64,000 bases of DNA from Phanerochaete sordida (taxonomy: Eukaryota; Basidiomycota; Agaricomycetes; Polyporales; Phanerochaetaceae), in the NCBI GenBank assembly GCA_019973155.2, contig BPQB01000085.1:62001-126000 (forward strand), read 5' to 3'. Shown here piece after piece: positions 1 to 11,959 of this stretch. Below the pieces are notes generated by a model. That model was not told where the DNA came from. It did no database searches and was given only the letters and a program-made list of their open reading frames with translations. The first letter of the stretch is position 1. The number at the start of each line of letters is the position of its first letter. A program made the position numbers and the translations under genes.

Positions 1-521
1 AAGAAGGCAATGGTGCGGCTGACCTGGTTGCGCGTCCTTCAAGCTCTCCGCCGGTCGGAAAGCTTGTTGTCACGCCTCGCTGATTCTTCAGGACAAGGAT
101 GACCGTTGTGGGATCTCCGCAGGGCAAGCGGTATATGAATAGTTAGTCAATCCATACCAGGAAAGCAGGATACTCTGTCGAGCGATGACTCCCGCATAAA
201 ACAGATTTTGAAGCGTACAGCCCTTTGAACGCAATGTCAAACCCGACGCCCCCGCGAAGGGCCATGACTTCAATTGAGCATTCAAATCTGTCCGGAATAC
301 GCCACTTGCGGGATGATCGAGGGTGCCACACCGACGCCGAGGGCGCCGATGGTAGCTCGGAGAACGAAGGTAACGGGGGGCGCTTCGACACAGGAACTGA
401 GGACGTGCATGTGCAGAACGTACATCCCACGCATACAATGTAAGTGATAGATATTGTTTCTGGAACGTCCAAGGCGAAGTTGATGTCAAAATGACGGCAC
501 AAGATGTGACATTTTGCCCAC
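1..521. other. no gene recognised (window edge)
   Basis: This is the downstream side of the minus-strand DUF6533 gene. Reading frames on both strands are open in places, but none has a recognisable domain or a convincing exon structure. Confidence 0.4.
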
Positions 522-2141
522 CTACAGACGTGCTCTAGAGTCATTCGCAAGTGAAGGCGACACATCGATTGGCCTAGACACGCTCCTAACCTCCATGTCG
601 TCTTCGTCGTCAGAGCCGAATCTTTCGGCCTGCGAATAATCCAGCGAGGCACCAATATTCCCGATGACATGCGAGGTTGCAGAGTCTCTGTTCAGGTTTG
701 AGAGCCGAGGTAGTAAAGAGTTTGTGGGCTCTCCCGCGTCTGTACAATCCCGTAGATGTAGGAGAAAGCGCGAGATGACCACCGGAGGCTGTGTGCGAAG
801 TCAGAGGATGATGATAAGCGTCAAGCGAGGCGTCTACGAACGAGATATGCGCCAACGGCGTTGAAACCTTGGGTTGACTAAGAACCGTTAGCGACAGTTG
901 AGAGTCAGAGGTTTGTCCACAGCGTACGGTGAGACTCCCAGCCAGGATCCCCGCGTTCATGCCGAGCAGCACCCTGTGCCATATTTCAATTACCTGCGTC
1001 CGATGATCATTGGTCGTAACGCACAGGAAATAAAACGTCCCTTGTATCAGATGAGTATTATTCGCGCTGTAGCCACGCAAATCGCACCGTCTCTGATAAG
1101 GTACGATGTCACTGGCAGAGCTACGCTCAGGCGACGGGAATTTTGCCACTGGTGATACGTTTTCGCCCACGTAACGACCAAAACGAGGACATCAGCTGTA
1201 ACGACAGACGTCCTTGTGAGTATAGATACTGTGGACAGACGTCAGTCGCATTCGCACCGCCATGAAGCAATGCATACGTCTAGAAATAACGCACATTCAG
1301 TAGCTGCACATCAGGGCGAACCAAGAGAACGCTCACTTTGTGTGCAGTGAGCCCGAAATCCCCACGACAGTCGCCCCGCATGATGACCAGCTCCCGACAA
1401 AAACGTAATGAGCCATCGTGTACTGCAGAAATATTAGCGTCATCTCTATAGGAATAGCATCAGATACCAGCGAGATTGGTTCCGATTGGCATTGAGCTCA
1501 GCACCAGCACGGACACGGAAAGCGCCAGATTCTTCTCTGTCAGGGCATATACCCGTAGGGAGGAGAACACTGAATGTCAGACCCGTCCGTCAAGGGGTCT
1601 TGGGCCGGATCTCTTCGCTGGGAACTCACATGCCGTCTGTGCGAAGCCTAGTATTTGCAGCCCAGCTTCGGATACACCCTCCGCTATGCATCTATGCAGA
1701 ACGTCAGCCGCAGTCAACCGAAGACGCGCCAAGCACATTCACCCCTGGCAGGTTTATCAGCCCAGGTACGGCCTCTCTAATCAATCAGCGTACCTTGTGG
1801 GTGGTGGCCGGGGTAAACAGCAAAATGCTGTTCAGGAACAGCGTCCAGCGAACGCTGATAAGCAGGATTGAGGTCGCTGTCTTCTTGCGCTGCCACGCCG
1901 TGATGACCTCCAAGTCCAGGTTGATGATGAACTCGTGCATGCATAGCGCTATAATAGAGGGCGTATCAGCAGGCGCAGCTCCAGGAGGTGCGCATAGACA
2001 CTTACCAGCGAGAGCGTAACCTTCACAGTTCGCGACGAATCTATGATATGGTCAGATAACGCGTCGATATCCACAAAGCGAGGTGTTTTACTCCGCGTTC
2101 AACCCTGCTATCACTTCTGCCAAAGAACCATCGGCAGACAT
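522..2141 (-). CDS. DUF6533-domain multi-pass membrane protein (copy A)
   Basis: Member of a membrane-protein family expanded in mushrooms; its function is not known. The start at 2141 gives a short first exon (MSADGSLAEVIAG...). A first intron begins GTAAAA and ends at CATAG. A second intron (GTAAGT...TATAG) splits the codon just before LCMHEFIINLDLEV. The DUF6533 core then reads EVITAWQRKKTATSILLISV, followed by hydrophobic exons. The C-terminal exon has the SRFLLHLRD block and an acidic tail, NIGASLDYSQAERFGSDDED. The tail and both N-terminal intron positions recur in the genes at 25.3 and 27.7 kb, so the three are paralogues. It lies downstream of the Pex8-like gene on the same strand. 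The stop at 522 is immediately followed by a GT donor-like sequence, so a further exon cannot be excluded. Confidence 0.75.
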
Positions 2142-2699
2142 AGCAGCAAGTCCCGTCAGCTTCAGCTCACCAGGCCCCAGCCGGGAGAGCCTGCGATATA
2201 AAGTGCGGAGCAAGCGCGTTGCTCGAACGCCGCTCCCGACAAAAACCGCGTGTAAATCCTCGACGGCTCATGCGCGGCGATGTTATGTCTCAGGGTCGAA
2301 GCGCCTCGCCCACAATCAGCATCTACCTCAGCGAGCAAGGTCCGACCTTCGCCGCACTATGCCTGGGAGTCTGTGGCGACGCTGGTCAGCAGAAAGCGCA
2401 GAACGTGGCTGGGACCCGCAGAGTGCTCACGACGGCGCCTCACGACAAGAGTTTGCACGCGCACTCGCAATTGCGAACTTCAAATTCGTCGACAGAAATG
2501 ATGTCCAAAATCCTCATTGACATTGCTGACGTGCCGCAAAGCGCTACCTGATACATTGTAAAATACCCTGTGGGACGGGCGGAGATCAGAAACTGCTCGC
2601 ACGTCGTGTACAACGGCCCTACCTGTCATATTCCAAATTCTACTGTGAACTGTCCCCGAGGGTGCGGGTGTCGCAGCGATGGTCCCTCCCCGTTGATGA

Positions 2700-5337
2700 T
2701 CACAATCGCGCCGCGGTCTCGCGCGCCTTGCCCTTGCCAAGCGTCGGAGGCTGCAGCTCCGCCTCACGCTCCCCGCCCGCCTCCGCCCCTCGCGGGCCGC
2801 CGACCCAGCCTGCGACCCACCGCTTGTGCTCGCCCCACCACCGCATCGCGTGCTCCTTCTCCTCGTCGCCGACGTTGAGTAGCTCCTCGAAGAGCGTCTT
2901 CGCGAGTTCTTCACGGTCGCTGTGGTCGTCCGACGAGCCCTGCGCATCGGCGTCTGCGCTTGAGGCCAGGCTTTCGAGGACTTCGAGGATCGAGCCCAGC
3001 AGGCGCGGGAGCAGGCGCAGCGAGACGGACGGGACGGTCGAGATGAGCGTGAGCACGAGCTTCTGGCGGTGTTCCTTCTCCCTGTCCGAGAGCGCTATGT
3101 TTGGGCGGGCCTTGATCGCCTCGAGCAGGAGCGCAATGCAGAACCAGGCGTAGGCGTCTCCCTCTGACGTCCGTGCGCGACGATCATCGGGCTTTGAGGT
3201 AGCGCTGTCCCGCGACGAACCGAAGACGGACGCACAGCCGACGAGGGCGGCGAAGGCCAGGCGCAGCTGGGTCGTGTTGAGCTTGTCAGGAGAGGAATTC
3301 TGCGCATACAGTCAGCCCCGAAAGCATCCGAGGAGATAGCTTCGTCCACGTACGTCGATGAGACACTTTGCATACGCCGGCACGACTTGCTCAGCGAAGG
3401 GCCACCGCGACTCCTCTGAGCTTATGGTCTCGCTCTCCACCTGCAAGGCTGGTGTCTCGACCACGGTAGTCGCTGCCAAGGACGACGGCGCGTTCACAGC
3501 AGCAGATGCGCTGCCGGCTCGTCGTTTCTTCGCATGCGCAGAGAACATTGCCAGCATGACGCTATGCGCTGACTCGTATGTCTCCCGATGACTCGGGTCG
3601 TTGAGATGCCTGATACACGTCGTCAGCCAAAGAGCCAGAGGCTAGTGTTGACAAAAGCTTACGGCTCGCACATCTGCCAGACGTCGTCTCGCATGGTGCG
3701 GTCGTCCAGGACCGCGACGAGCTGCTCGACACACGCCAAAGCGTACGCTTCCTTCGCTTTGAGAAGATATGCGGGCAAACCTGGTGGAGATCAATGTTAG
3801 CGGAGCACCGCTAGAACCCGGGTGGAAGTACCTCTCTGTCTCGTCCGATTGACATCCTTCTGGAGCTTCCGCACCAGCACTCGGCTCTCGTCAGCCGACG
3901 TAGACAGCACGTCGAGCGCAGTGTAGAATCCCTTAAGCAACTCTGGCAGGGCTGACGACGCCGTTGACGAGACACCGCCGAAGCGAGGGAGGATGAAAGA
4001 CAGGTGAGACAATGTTCCCAGCGTCGCATGCGTTATACTGAATGGCGTGGGCGATTTGTCCGCCGAGTCCAGAGATGCCGGAGGAGGCGGGACGAATAGG
4101 ACAACGCTCATGGCTTGTTGCAAAAGGCGGACGGAGGTGAATAATAGAGTCTTGAATATCGTCCACATCTTCACTGCGACTTCCTTCGTCTGTGATGCTG
4201 AAAGACCAATCGGCACGTTGGAAAGGAGGGCTATATGGAATGAAAGGACTGCATACCTAGAGACTCGTCGTCATCTACACTTGCCAGGGGACACAATGAC
4301 CATTCGTCTTCCGCAGTCTTTGCAAGTAATGAGACAATTTGTACGAGCTTAGAGACGGCTGTCCACGCGTCCGCCGGTCGGCTGTCGGCGAGGACGGAGA
4401 TGACCTGCGCATACATCGCAGAGATGGTGGCCATATGCGTCAGTAGAAGCCCACTGGATACCTCCTCGATGGTCCGAAATATAGGCGAATCGTTCTGCAT
4501 GGTAAAGTCGGCATTGCATTAACGGTACTAATACGAGTGTACTGACGGCGATGGCAAGCTTCCCCGATTCCGTCGTGACAAAGGGGGTTTGTAGCTCCCG
4601 GAAGAACACATTGTGCCAAAACGCTTTATTGAGGGAGGATTGGAGTATGCGGCATAGGTCGAGGAGTGGGAGCGCCCCGAGTCTGTGCGGGGCGACGAAT
4701 GGTAATGAGCGAGAGGCAATCGCGAGTGCAGCGGGCACAGCATCTGGCACTCAGCAGTCAGTCTGAGCATACACACACAGGGTGGCACAGACGCACCTTG
4801 CTCCTGCTGCACCTTCGACCTGAACTCTGCCTGCCAAGGATCCACCGCCGCCGGCGCACTCGCGTACTCCACGACCTCCGCTAGCGCGACGAGGAACTCC
4901 TCCTCGACGGTCCGCCGTGCCGAGCTCCTCTCGAGCTTGAGCTCCGCCTCCCTGTCGACCATGCCATGCAGCAGGCCCGCGCAGCACGCGAGGCGCAGGA
5001 CCGCGTGCCCGCCCTGGAGGCCCTGGAGCACCTGCGCGACCCACTCCGCGACGAGCGCGGCGGTGCTCCGCGCGAAGAGCCCGCCGGGCTGCGCCTCGAG
5101 CGCCGCGAGCTTCAGGTGCACGGCGTGGCGGCACGCGGTGAGGAGGCCGTCGAGGTCCGCGTGCGCGTGCGCGCGGAAGAGCGCGCTGCTGACGACGGAC
5201 GCGGCGAGCGGCGTCGCGGACGGCGCCGCGCGCGCGAGGTGGTGCGCGACGGAGCCGAGGACGGTCGTGAGCGGGAGCGAGGTCGACGGCCGCGAGAGGT
5301 GGGCGACGAGGTTGAGGTAGCCGCGGTCGGCGGACAT
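2700..5337 (-). CDS. Pex8-like peroxin (tentative), C-terminal PTS1-like ARL
   Basis: Multi-exon gene for a largely helical protein with no cofactor or catalytic motif. The N-terminal 180 residues (VLGSVAHHLARAAPSATPLA, then ...LLTACRHAVHLKLAALE, LVAEWVAQVLQGLQGGHAVL and CAGLLHGM) follow the helix-by-helix pattern I recall for fungal Pex8. Pex8 is the intraperoxisomal factor that links docking and RING peroxins. The protein ends in ...ETAARL, which fits the PTS1 consensus [SAC]-[KRH]-[LM], as expected for Pex8. Later blocks include ISAMYAQVISVLADSRPADA, AYALACVEQLVAVLDDR and MRWWGEHKRW. The start at 5337 is chosen over 5352 because the decayed duplicate at 21985 conserves an ATG at this position. 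Family assignment is from memory; an unnamed alpha-solenoid protein is the alternative. Confidence 0.5.
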
Positions 5338-5684
5338 CGCGGTTAGAGGCAAGGAGCGGTTCCCCGCACGCTCTGATGGCGGCCGGGCGCGTCAGAGCAC
5401 CCGAGCCCGGCGGGCGCCACAACGCCCGAGGCTGCGTTCGGGCAACGATAGCCTCCAGCGACGAGGATCCGAGATAAAACGCCGTATCTTTTATTGCGTC
5501 TGCACGTGAGGTACATTACAGGTGGATGTAGTCAGGAGAAAGCAAGAGACGTATGATACAGCGGGCCTGGGCCGTCTATGGTTAGGTGGTGAGCTGGGGG
5601 TCATTATAGAGCAATAAATACGAGATATGAGCGATATAAAATGTCCAGAAAGAATCCGAGAGAAGGAGAAGACTGAAAAGACGT
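5338..5684. other. intergenic: Pex8-like promoter and alternative oxidase 3' end
   Basis: About 350 bases between two minus-strand genes. No further reading frame is supported. A CACGTG hexamer lies near 5504. Confidence 0.5.
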
Positions 5685-7204
5685 TTAGTGTCTGCCCAGA
5701 AGCTTGTGTGATTCTTGCACGTATTCTTCCGACTCCGACCGCTCGAAGCTGCAGGAAGGATCGTCAGGAAAGTCCGCTGACAATCGGCGATGGATGACAT
5801 ACCCAAGTTTGGTTCCCTTGACGTGCATGTCAGGCTCGCGCAGCGCAAAGGGGTTGATGTCCGTGCTCGGGTTGAGGTTCGCCAGACTGTGGTTCACGAA
5901 CCGGTGCGTGCTCTCGTCGCTGCGCACCGCGTAAAGGACGTCAATCATCTTGGCGTCGGGCCTGAGCCGCCAGTAGTCTTTCGCGATCTCCGGGGCTTCG
6001 ACGTTCTCCCTGTTGAGGCGTTAGTGCGCCGCACACGCCGACACAACTCAAAAACTTACCACTCCGGAATGCGGCCTTGCTCGAGGTCGCTGATGCAGCG
6101 GGTGCTAGCGCCGGTGTGAGCTATACTTGTCGGCGAATGGCATGAGGCACTCACTAGGTGTGGACGGCTTCCTCCTCGAGATACGCGACGAAGCGGTGAC
6201 AGATCTTCGGCGACACGAGGTACGAGAGGACTAATGGAAGCACGGGTCAGATAACAGGGCGGCAGAGACGGCGGCAGCGACGCACAAAAGGCGTTGTAGA
6301 AGACCCCCTGGGCGCCGAGCACGAGCGCGCGGAAGAAGATGGACGGCTTCCGGATGGTCATGAAGGTCATGAGGTGCATGCGCTCGTTCTCGGCCTCCTC
6401 GAGCAGCGTGTGGATCCAGCCCGCGTCGCGGCGCTGCAGCGATGGTCAGCGATGGGCGGGCGCACACGGGGACGGGGGACGCACCATGAGGCGGAGGCTC
6501 CGGAGGTGGCGGAGGGTCGCGGCGACCATGCCGGGCACGCCGGCGATGCTCTCGAGGAAGAGGATGCGCGAGAGCCACTGGTGCTCGGTGAGCGCGTAGC
6601 CCTGCCTACGGAGCTGCTCGAGCGAGAGGCCTTCCGCGGGCGGGACATGCTTCTCCTTGTAGCCCGAGACGAAGTCGAAGGAGCGGCGGGCGAAGCGCAC
6701 GAGCGCGCGCGCGACCTTGTCGGGGAGGGTGGTGGGGTCGCGGTGGACGACCTGTGGGAGAACGCTCAGCCGGCCCTGCGCTTCGTGGCGCCTGTCCCGT
6801 GACGCACCTTAACGGCCTTGAGCTCTTCGTCCGAGTACACGGGGTGGAAGAGCACCCAGTCTCCGCGGATGAGCGGCGCCTGCTTCACGGCGTCGGGGCT
6901 CACGGCGTCGGGGTGCGTCAGAGCCTCCTCGACGGCAGCAGGATGCTGAGGCGCGAGGTCCCCTGCATCCAATTAGCAGCGCGGCGCGTAAGCATGCTGA
7001 CGACGTACGTCTGTGCAGGCCCTCGGTGCCCTGGACAGCCTTTTCATCCGTCGGCTTTGCGGACAAGGCGTTTCGGCTCGGCGTGCTGGTAGAGAATGCG
7101 CGCGGGTAGGTGGCGACGAGGAGCCGGCTCGCGGCCTGGGGCGTGAGAACGAGCCGCTGCGACGAGGCCCGCAGGGCTGTCGATGTGCAGACGGTGCGTA
7201 GCAT
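5685..7204 (-). CDS. aox1: Alternative oxidase, mitochondrial
   Basis: Di-iron ubiquinol oxidase of the inner mitochondrial membrane. It oxidises ubiquinol and reduces oxygen to water without pumping protons. The N-terminus ([20 protein letters not shown]) is an arginine/serine-rich targeting peptide. The family motifs follow in order across several exons: [13 protein letters not shown] (first iron-ligand glutamate), [26 protein letters not shown] and [19 protein letters not shown]. All six usual Glu/His ligands are visible. The variants LES and RSDE stand where many homologues have LET and RADE. A phase-2 intron splits the tyrosine codon of VHTY. The start at 7204 is preferred to an in-frame ATG at 7270, because that one abuts the apparent TATA box (7271-7278). 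The C-terminal tail beyond the catalytic core is about 60 residues. Confidence 0.95.
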
Positions 7205-7270
7205 GGGTAGTTGTGCAGGGAAAATGAGTCGAACACGGTTGGTCGGCGCCGCCCTGGAGGCTGGCAACAC

Positions 7271-7278
7271 CTTTTATA
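7271..7278 (-). promoter_or_regulatory. TATA box of the alternative oxidase gene
   Basis: TATAAAAG on the minus strand, about 67 bases upstream of the ATG at 7204. The spacing is compatible with a short 5' UTR and argues against a start at 7270. Confidence 0.55.
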
Positions 7279-8077
7279 CAGGCTCACTGGCATTGGCTGA
7301 GCGCCCCGTCTCGTTCCGAGCCGTCCGAGTGCGACCGCACAGGCCAGTGCTACAGGGGCGGCGCTGGCGGGGCGACTATTCGGAATGGCGCGCGGCTGCG
7401 ATCATGCAAAGGCCACTGTTCGACCTCTGGGCTCTTCTGGGATTTCCGCGGCGTGGATCGCGTCCTGGACAGCCCAAAACTAGGGCTGATAAGGAAGGTG
7501 GATGTCCACTTAAGGAAAGACCGTGCAAGCCGGGGTACCCCTGTAGCGCTCACGTGGCGGCCTCAGCCAATCAGGACGGGCGACCACGTAAGCAGATGAC
7601 CTCCGCCTCCAGGAGCTGTCGCCGTGCGCCTGCGCTGATTCCGAATCGCTTAGTCCAGGCGGCGCACCAGACTGCACGGGGGGCTCTACCATTCGGAATG
7701 CTCAGACGACACATGTTTTGGCCCACAATCGTCTCCAAAGATGGCGTACGGGGTTATGTCGCCATCGAAGACCTCGCTCGTACATACGACGCCGGAAGAT
7801 GCACCACTCACAGCGTCTGCTGCCATAGATCGCCGGAATCGGGCTGCAGAGGACTCGTCTGGCTCCGTATTGGACCGCGGAAGGGCACACGCAATCTGCC
7901 GTGCGGCAAAGGTAAATCGCCACGGGTACAGGCATGTAATAATGGTACGCGAGCAAGCCGTAGCTATACTTGCACTTCGGGCAAGGTAGGATGCCAAGGA
8001 GGCTGGGTCGCGCCAACACGATGCGCGTGACGAACCGGGCAGGGTGCCCAGTGAGGGCACGAGCGAGGCACGCTTTG
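7279..8077. other. intergenic: alternative oxidase upstream region
   Basis: A plus-strand frame (7110-8030) and a minus-strand frame (8060-7686) are both open across this stretch. Neither shows a domain, a targeting signal or a matching exon structure. I read the region as the alternative oxidase promoter plus the 3' UTR of the next gene. Confidence 0.4.
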
Positions 8078-8568
8078 CTAGGTTGACTTTGTCTCTTTGC
8101 TTTGCTCGCCAGCGAGCGAGCGCTCCTCGGGAGTGAGAGAGAAGAAGGCGTCACGCTGCTGCTGGAGCCATCTCCGTGGCTGGCGGAATGAAGGCAGGTA
8201 AGCCGAGGACGCGTTGCGCTGGGACGGGCAGCTCACCGGGCTGAACACATGCTCGTGCTCGCCAAAGTCTGCAAAGAAGACGCCGTAGAGGATGACGGCT
8301 GGTGTGTGCGCGGGTCTAGCGAGGCTCTGATGGAGGACGGTGATGGATACGCACCCGGAATGACGAGATAGTTGGACAGGCGTTGTGCTGTCCAGAACCA
8401 GGCTCGGCGGTGTTCCTGTGGCTCGGGGGTGTCGCTCTGGCCGAGCGGGGCGTGTGTCGCGGGCTTTGCGGGCTTGTGTGCGTAGCGACGGAGGCCCGCC
8501 GACGACGACGACGAGGGCGAGGCCAGCAGCGCACCCCGCGGGGGTCGGGTAAGGACACGGCCTATCAT
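8078..8568 (-). CDS. Small mitochondrial-type single-pass membrane protein
   Basis: Three exons joined at clean GT-AG introns (8362-8307 and 8235-8179, approximate) give a protein of about 125 residues. The first 30 residues (MIGRVLTRPPRGALLASP, then a serine run and LRRYAHKP) look like a mitochondrial targeting peptide with the RRYA-type cleavage context. One hydrophobic segment spans the first splice junction (YLVIPAVILYGVFFADFG). A charged, soluble C-terminus follows (PRRWLQQQRDAFFSLTPEER...) and ends in KETKST. The layout suits a small inner-membrane protein such as an assembly factor or accessory subunit, but I do not recognise the family. It lies head-to-head with the transcription factor at 8757, leaving fewer than 200 bases between the two starts. 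Confidence 0.65.
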
Positions 8569-8756
8569 GGGCTTGGAGGCTGTGTGCTGGTGGCGAGCAA
8601 CCTGGCTGGGGCCTGTCGCTAGGCGCCTGGGCCGTCGACCGCCGGCTGATGGAAAACGGACCGTCTCAAAATGGCAAGGGTCAGACATCTCCGGACTCGG
8701 ACTCGACTTCCTTGTCCAAGCTCTCTTGCCCCTGCCCATCCCCAACCGCCCCAGCG

Positions 8757-11700
8757 ATGGAGTACGACTACGAGGTCGACCTCCAGGACAACGACCAGCG
8801 CCCTCTGAAACGCCCCAGGCAGCGCAAGGAGGGGGACGACGGCCACCGCCCGTATAACCCCCAGTCCGGTCCGTCCGGAGTCCACTTAGACGTCGATGAC
8901 CACGCCGAGACGAGCGCGAGGAAGGGCAGGAAGAGGCCTCTCTCCTGCGGCGAGTGCAGACGGTGCGTCCCGCCCTCGCTCTACCCCAGCCGTCGAGCTC
9001 ACGACCGCGTACGTGGCAGACTGAAGCTCAAGGTATTGTTCGATACCCGGTGCGCCACCGTGTGATGCCTGACCCCACCCGTCGCAGTGCGACCGCGTCT
9101 TCCCCTGCCAGTCATGTCGCAAGCGAGGCTGCGCAGAGATATGCCCCGAGGGTGCCCTCACCGGGGGCAAGGGCAGCAGGTCGGTCCCACCGTCCCCCAA
9201 AGCCAAGCGTGCGCCGTTGACATGCCCCCAGGTTCATCCTCGCCAACACCGAGCAGCTCCACGACAAAATTAAGACGATGAGCGAGCGCATACAGCAGCT
9301 CGAGGACGCACTGCGGTCCTCGAACACGAAGCTGTCCCCGGCGGAGCACCCCCTCCTGCGGCAGGAGCTGTTGCTCATCAAGAAGTCGCCCGAATTGTTC
9401 GGGATCGATCAGCAGATGATGGTCCACGATACTACTCCCGAACGCAGGACAGAGGATCAACCTCGCACCAGCCCTGCAGTCTCGTCCAAGGACGGGGAGG
9501 AGGTAAGGCCCCCGTCCCATGCCTTCCCTGGCTCCGAACCGGGTGCTCACTCGCTCTCTGCCCTCCAGTACGCTACCACCTCCAACACCCCAGTCGGGCA
9601 GCACTACCACTCCAGGCAGCCAGAGATCTCCCCCGAGCTCGCCCGGCTCTCCCGCTCCTTCCCCTCGCCCTGGTCGATATGTTTCGAGCTGGACCTCGAC
9701 ATGCGGCAGCGGCTCCGGGACATGCTCCCGCGACGGGAAGACGCCGAGCACCTGTGTGAACAGGCCCGGCGGAACGCCTTCTGGCAGTGAGTCCTCGTCT
9801 CCGTCCATTTCGGGACGCGCCCGGCCGCAATTAGCTGACCTCGGGCTCACAAGACACCAACCGGACGCGAGCGAGACTTTCCTTCCTAATCTTATACACA
9901 GCGTCTACACCACGTCGCTACCCGCACTGCTGCCCCATCGATTGGGGCTCTTCCTTATGGTGCTCGCGATAGGTACGATGGTCGACCTTCGCCATGGTCC
10001 GGACAGGCACAAGGCCGAGATGTACCACAATCTCGCGCGTGCAGCACTGTGCGAGGTGCCTCTTATGGACGACACAAGTCTGGATGCTGTGAATGCCCTT
10101 GTGAGTTCTGCCTCGTAGTGCCGAGATTACCGGGCCGGAAAAAGCTAATGTGCTTCGTGCAGTTCTTCATGGAATGGTACCTCCTGACATTTTCCGACAA
10201 CAAGAAAGCATTGGAGTACGCATGGGGCATCATGGTCAGTACAAGAACAGCTGTTCTTTCCAACTGCCTTATCTGACCCGCCGTGCCCGCAGGGCCTTGC
10301 GACGAGGCTGGCATATTCGGTGAGGCACTCGTTCGTATGCACGGTTGCAGTTGTCCTAATCCGGGGACTGCGCAGATCGGCATCCGTACGTTCTCCGGGC
10401 GGGATCCCTCCTCTCCGCCAACGTTCACTGACATTTGGCGCCCCGCGCAGATCGGGATGGCGTTAGGTCGAAGCTTATTCCCGAGGAGTCTGACAAACGG
10501 CGGACGCTCTTCTGGGACCTCGTCGGTGCGGACGCGCGGCTGGTGAGTCCCCGCTCCGAGCGGTGCAGCCGTCCTCGCTATTCTTGATCGGTGCTCACGG
10601 ATGACGCCTGCCCGCGCTCAGGCCCTCATGCTTCGCCGCCCGCCGTCGGTCTGCATGCGCAATGTAGACGCCAGGCAGCCGGCGTTCAATGGCGACTCGC
10701 CGGACGCGCAGTGTCAGTACCTATTCCTGATTGTGCTCGGCGCCCCGTCGTGTCTCACCGCGCCCGCTCCGCAGATCATCACTGGCAGTACAGCTTCCTG
10801 GCGCACTGCATGCTCCCGGTCCTCGACCGTGTTACGTCCACACAGCCGACGGGCTACACCGAGATTCTCGGCCTCGACAACCGTGTCCGCAACTTCGACG
10901 TCCCGCCGATGCTGCAGATGGTCGACAACGACCGGGTGACGACCAACGAGGCCATGCAGCAGGCGATGACGGCGTGCACCCGCGAGATCGGTGCGAGCCC
11001 CCGCGTTACGCGTACCAGTGCCCGGATTTATCGCTGCTATTTTCTAGCGCTTCTCCACCTGCACAGGAACTATTTCACGCAGGCCCTGACGTCGTCACAG
11101 GAGTTCAGCATCAAGCACCGCTATGCGCCCTCGGTGCTAGCGGTGTACTCGAGCGCGTGCAAGCTGATCTGGACCGTCGACGCGCTGTACTCGTGGGAGC
11201 CGGCGTTAAGCTCGCGCTTCATGGTATTCTGGTCCAACTGCTTCTCTGCTGCGGTGCGTGTGGTTCCCTCGCGGGCTCCGGTGGCAGCATGCTGACGGGC
11301 GCGCGACCAGTGTGCGCTGTGCTTCCTCGTGTCACGCGCTCCGTCCCTCGGGATCACGCCCCGTGCGCTCCAGGAGCTGGACAAGGTGCTGACCTTGTTC
11401 AAGGACGTCGGCGACCATGTGCCCAAGGTCGCGTCGTATCTGGTGAGCGCCGTTGTCCATGTGCACCCCTTAGCAACACACCAACACAATAGCACAGCAC
11501 ATCCTCGACAAGCTCGTCGCCCGCGGGCGCGAACACTACGTGAACTGGCGCGGCGGCGTGCACACCGCGAACGACGAGACGAACGACGAGATCTGCCAGC
11601 TCGCGCGGCGCATCGTGCCGCCCGCGGGCGACGGCTTCGCGCCCGCCGACGCGAGCCTCGCGGACCCGTTCGAGTACGCGCACCCGCACCTGCGGCGCTG

Positions 11701-11959
11701 CCTCGACCAGGCGACGGCCGCGGACCCGTGCCTCCCGAGCGGCTTCCACCTCACGCGCATCCGCGGGCCCGTCGGCGCGATCATGCACGCGCAGTCCGAC
11801 GTGCGCTCGTACAGCGCGCCCGGGGAGCTCGCCGGGCGCGCGGGCGGGCTGTCGTGGTCCGCGGGCGGCAGCCGCGCGGGCTACGGCAGCGACTACGCGG
11901 CGGCGGCGGCCGCGCTTGGGGCAGACATCGCGGACAGCAGCTGGATGAGCTGGCTTTAG
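8757..11959 (+). CDS. Zn2Cys6 transcription factor with fungal-specific TF domain
   Basis: Nuclear DNA-binding regulator. After an acidic, low-complexity N-terminus the binuclear zinc cluster reads LSCGECRRLKLKCDRVFPCQ, then SCRKRGC and a further Cys, giving all six cysteines. It is assembled from three exons, the middle one only 13 bases (9020-9032). A coiled coil follows (LHDKIKTMSERIQQLEDALR). The fungal-specific transcription factor region runs through 9.7-11.5 kb: LPALLPHRLGLFLMVLAIG, EMYHNLARAALCEVPLMDD, FFMEWYLLTFSDN and RRTLFWDLVGADAR. The last exon ends ...DSSWMSWL at 11959. An in-frame ATG at 8649 is possible, but the conserved acidic segment starts at 8757. Target genes cannot be inferred. 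Confidence 0.88.

Noticed and set aside
7110..8030. A 306-codon plus-strand open frame upstream of alternative oxidase
   Set aside because: It overlaps the alternative oxidase promoter and first exon antisense, has no domain, and GC-rich DNA here keeps several frames open by chance.
7686..8060. A 124-codon minus-strand frame between the small membrane protein gene and alternative oxidase
   Set aside because: No domain, signal or splice support; it lies in the likely 3' UTR.
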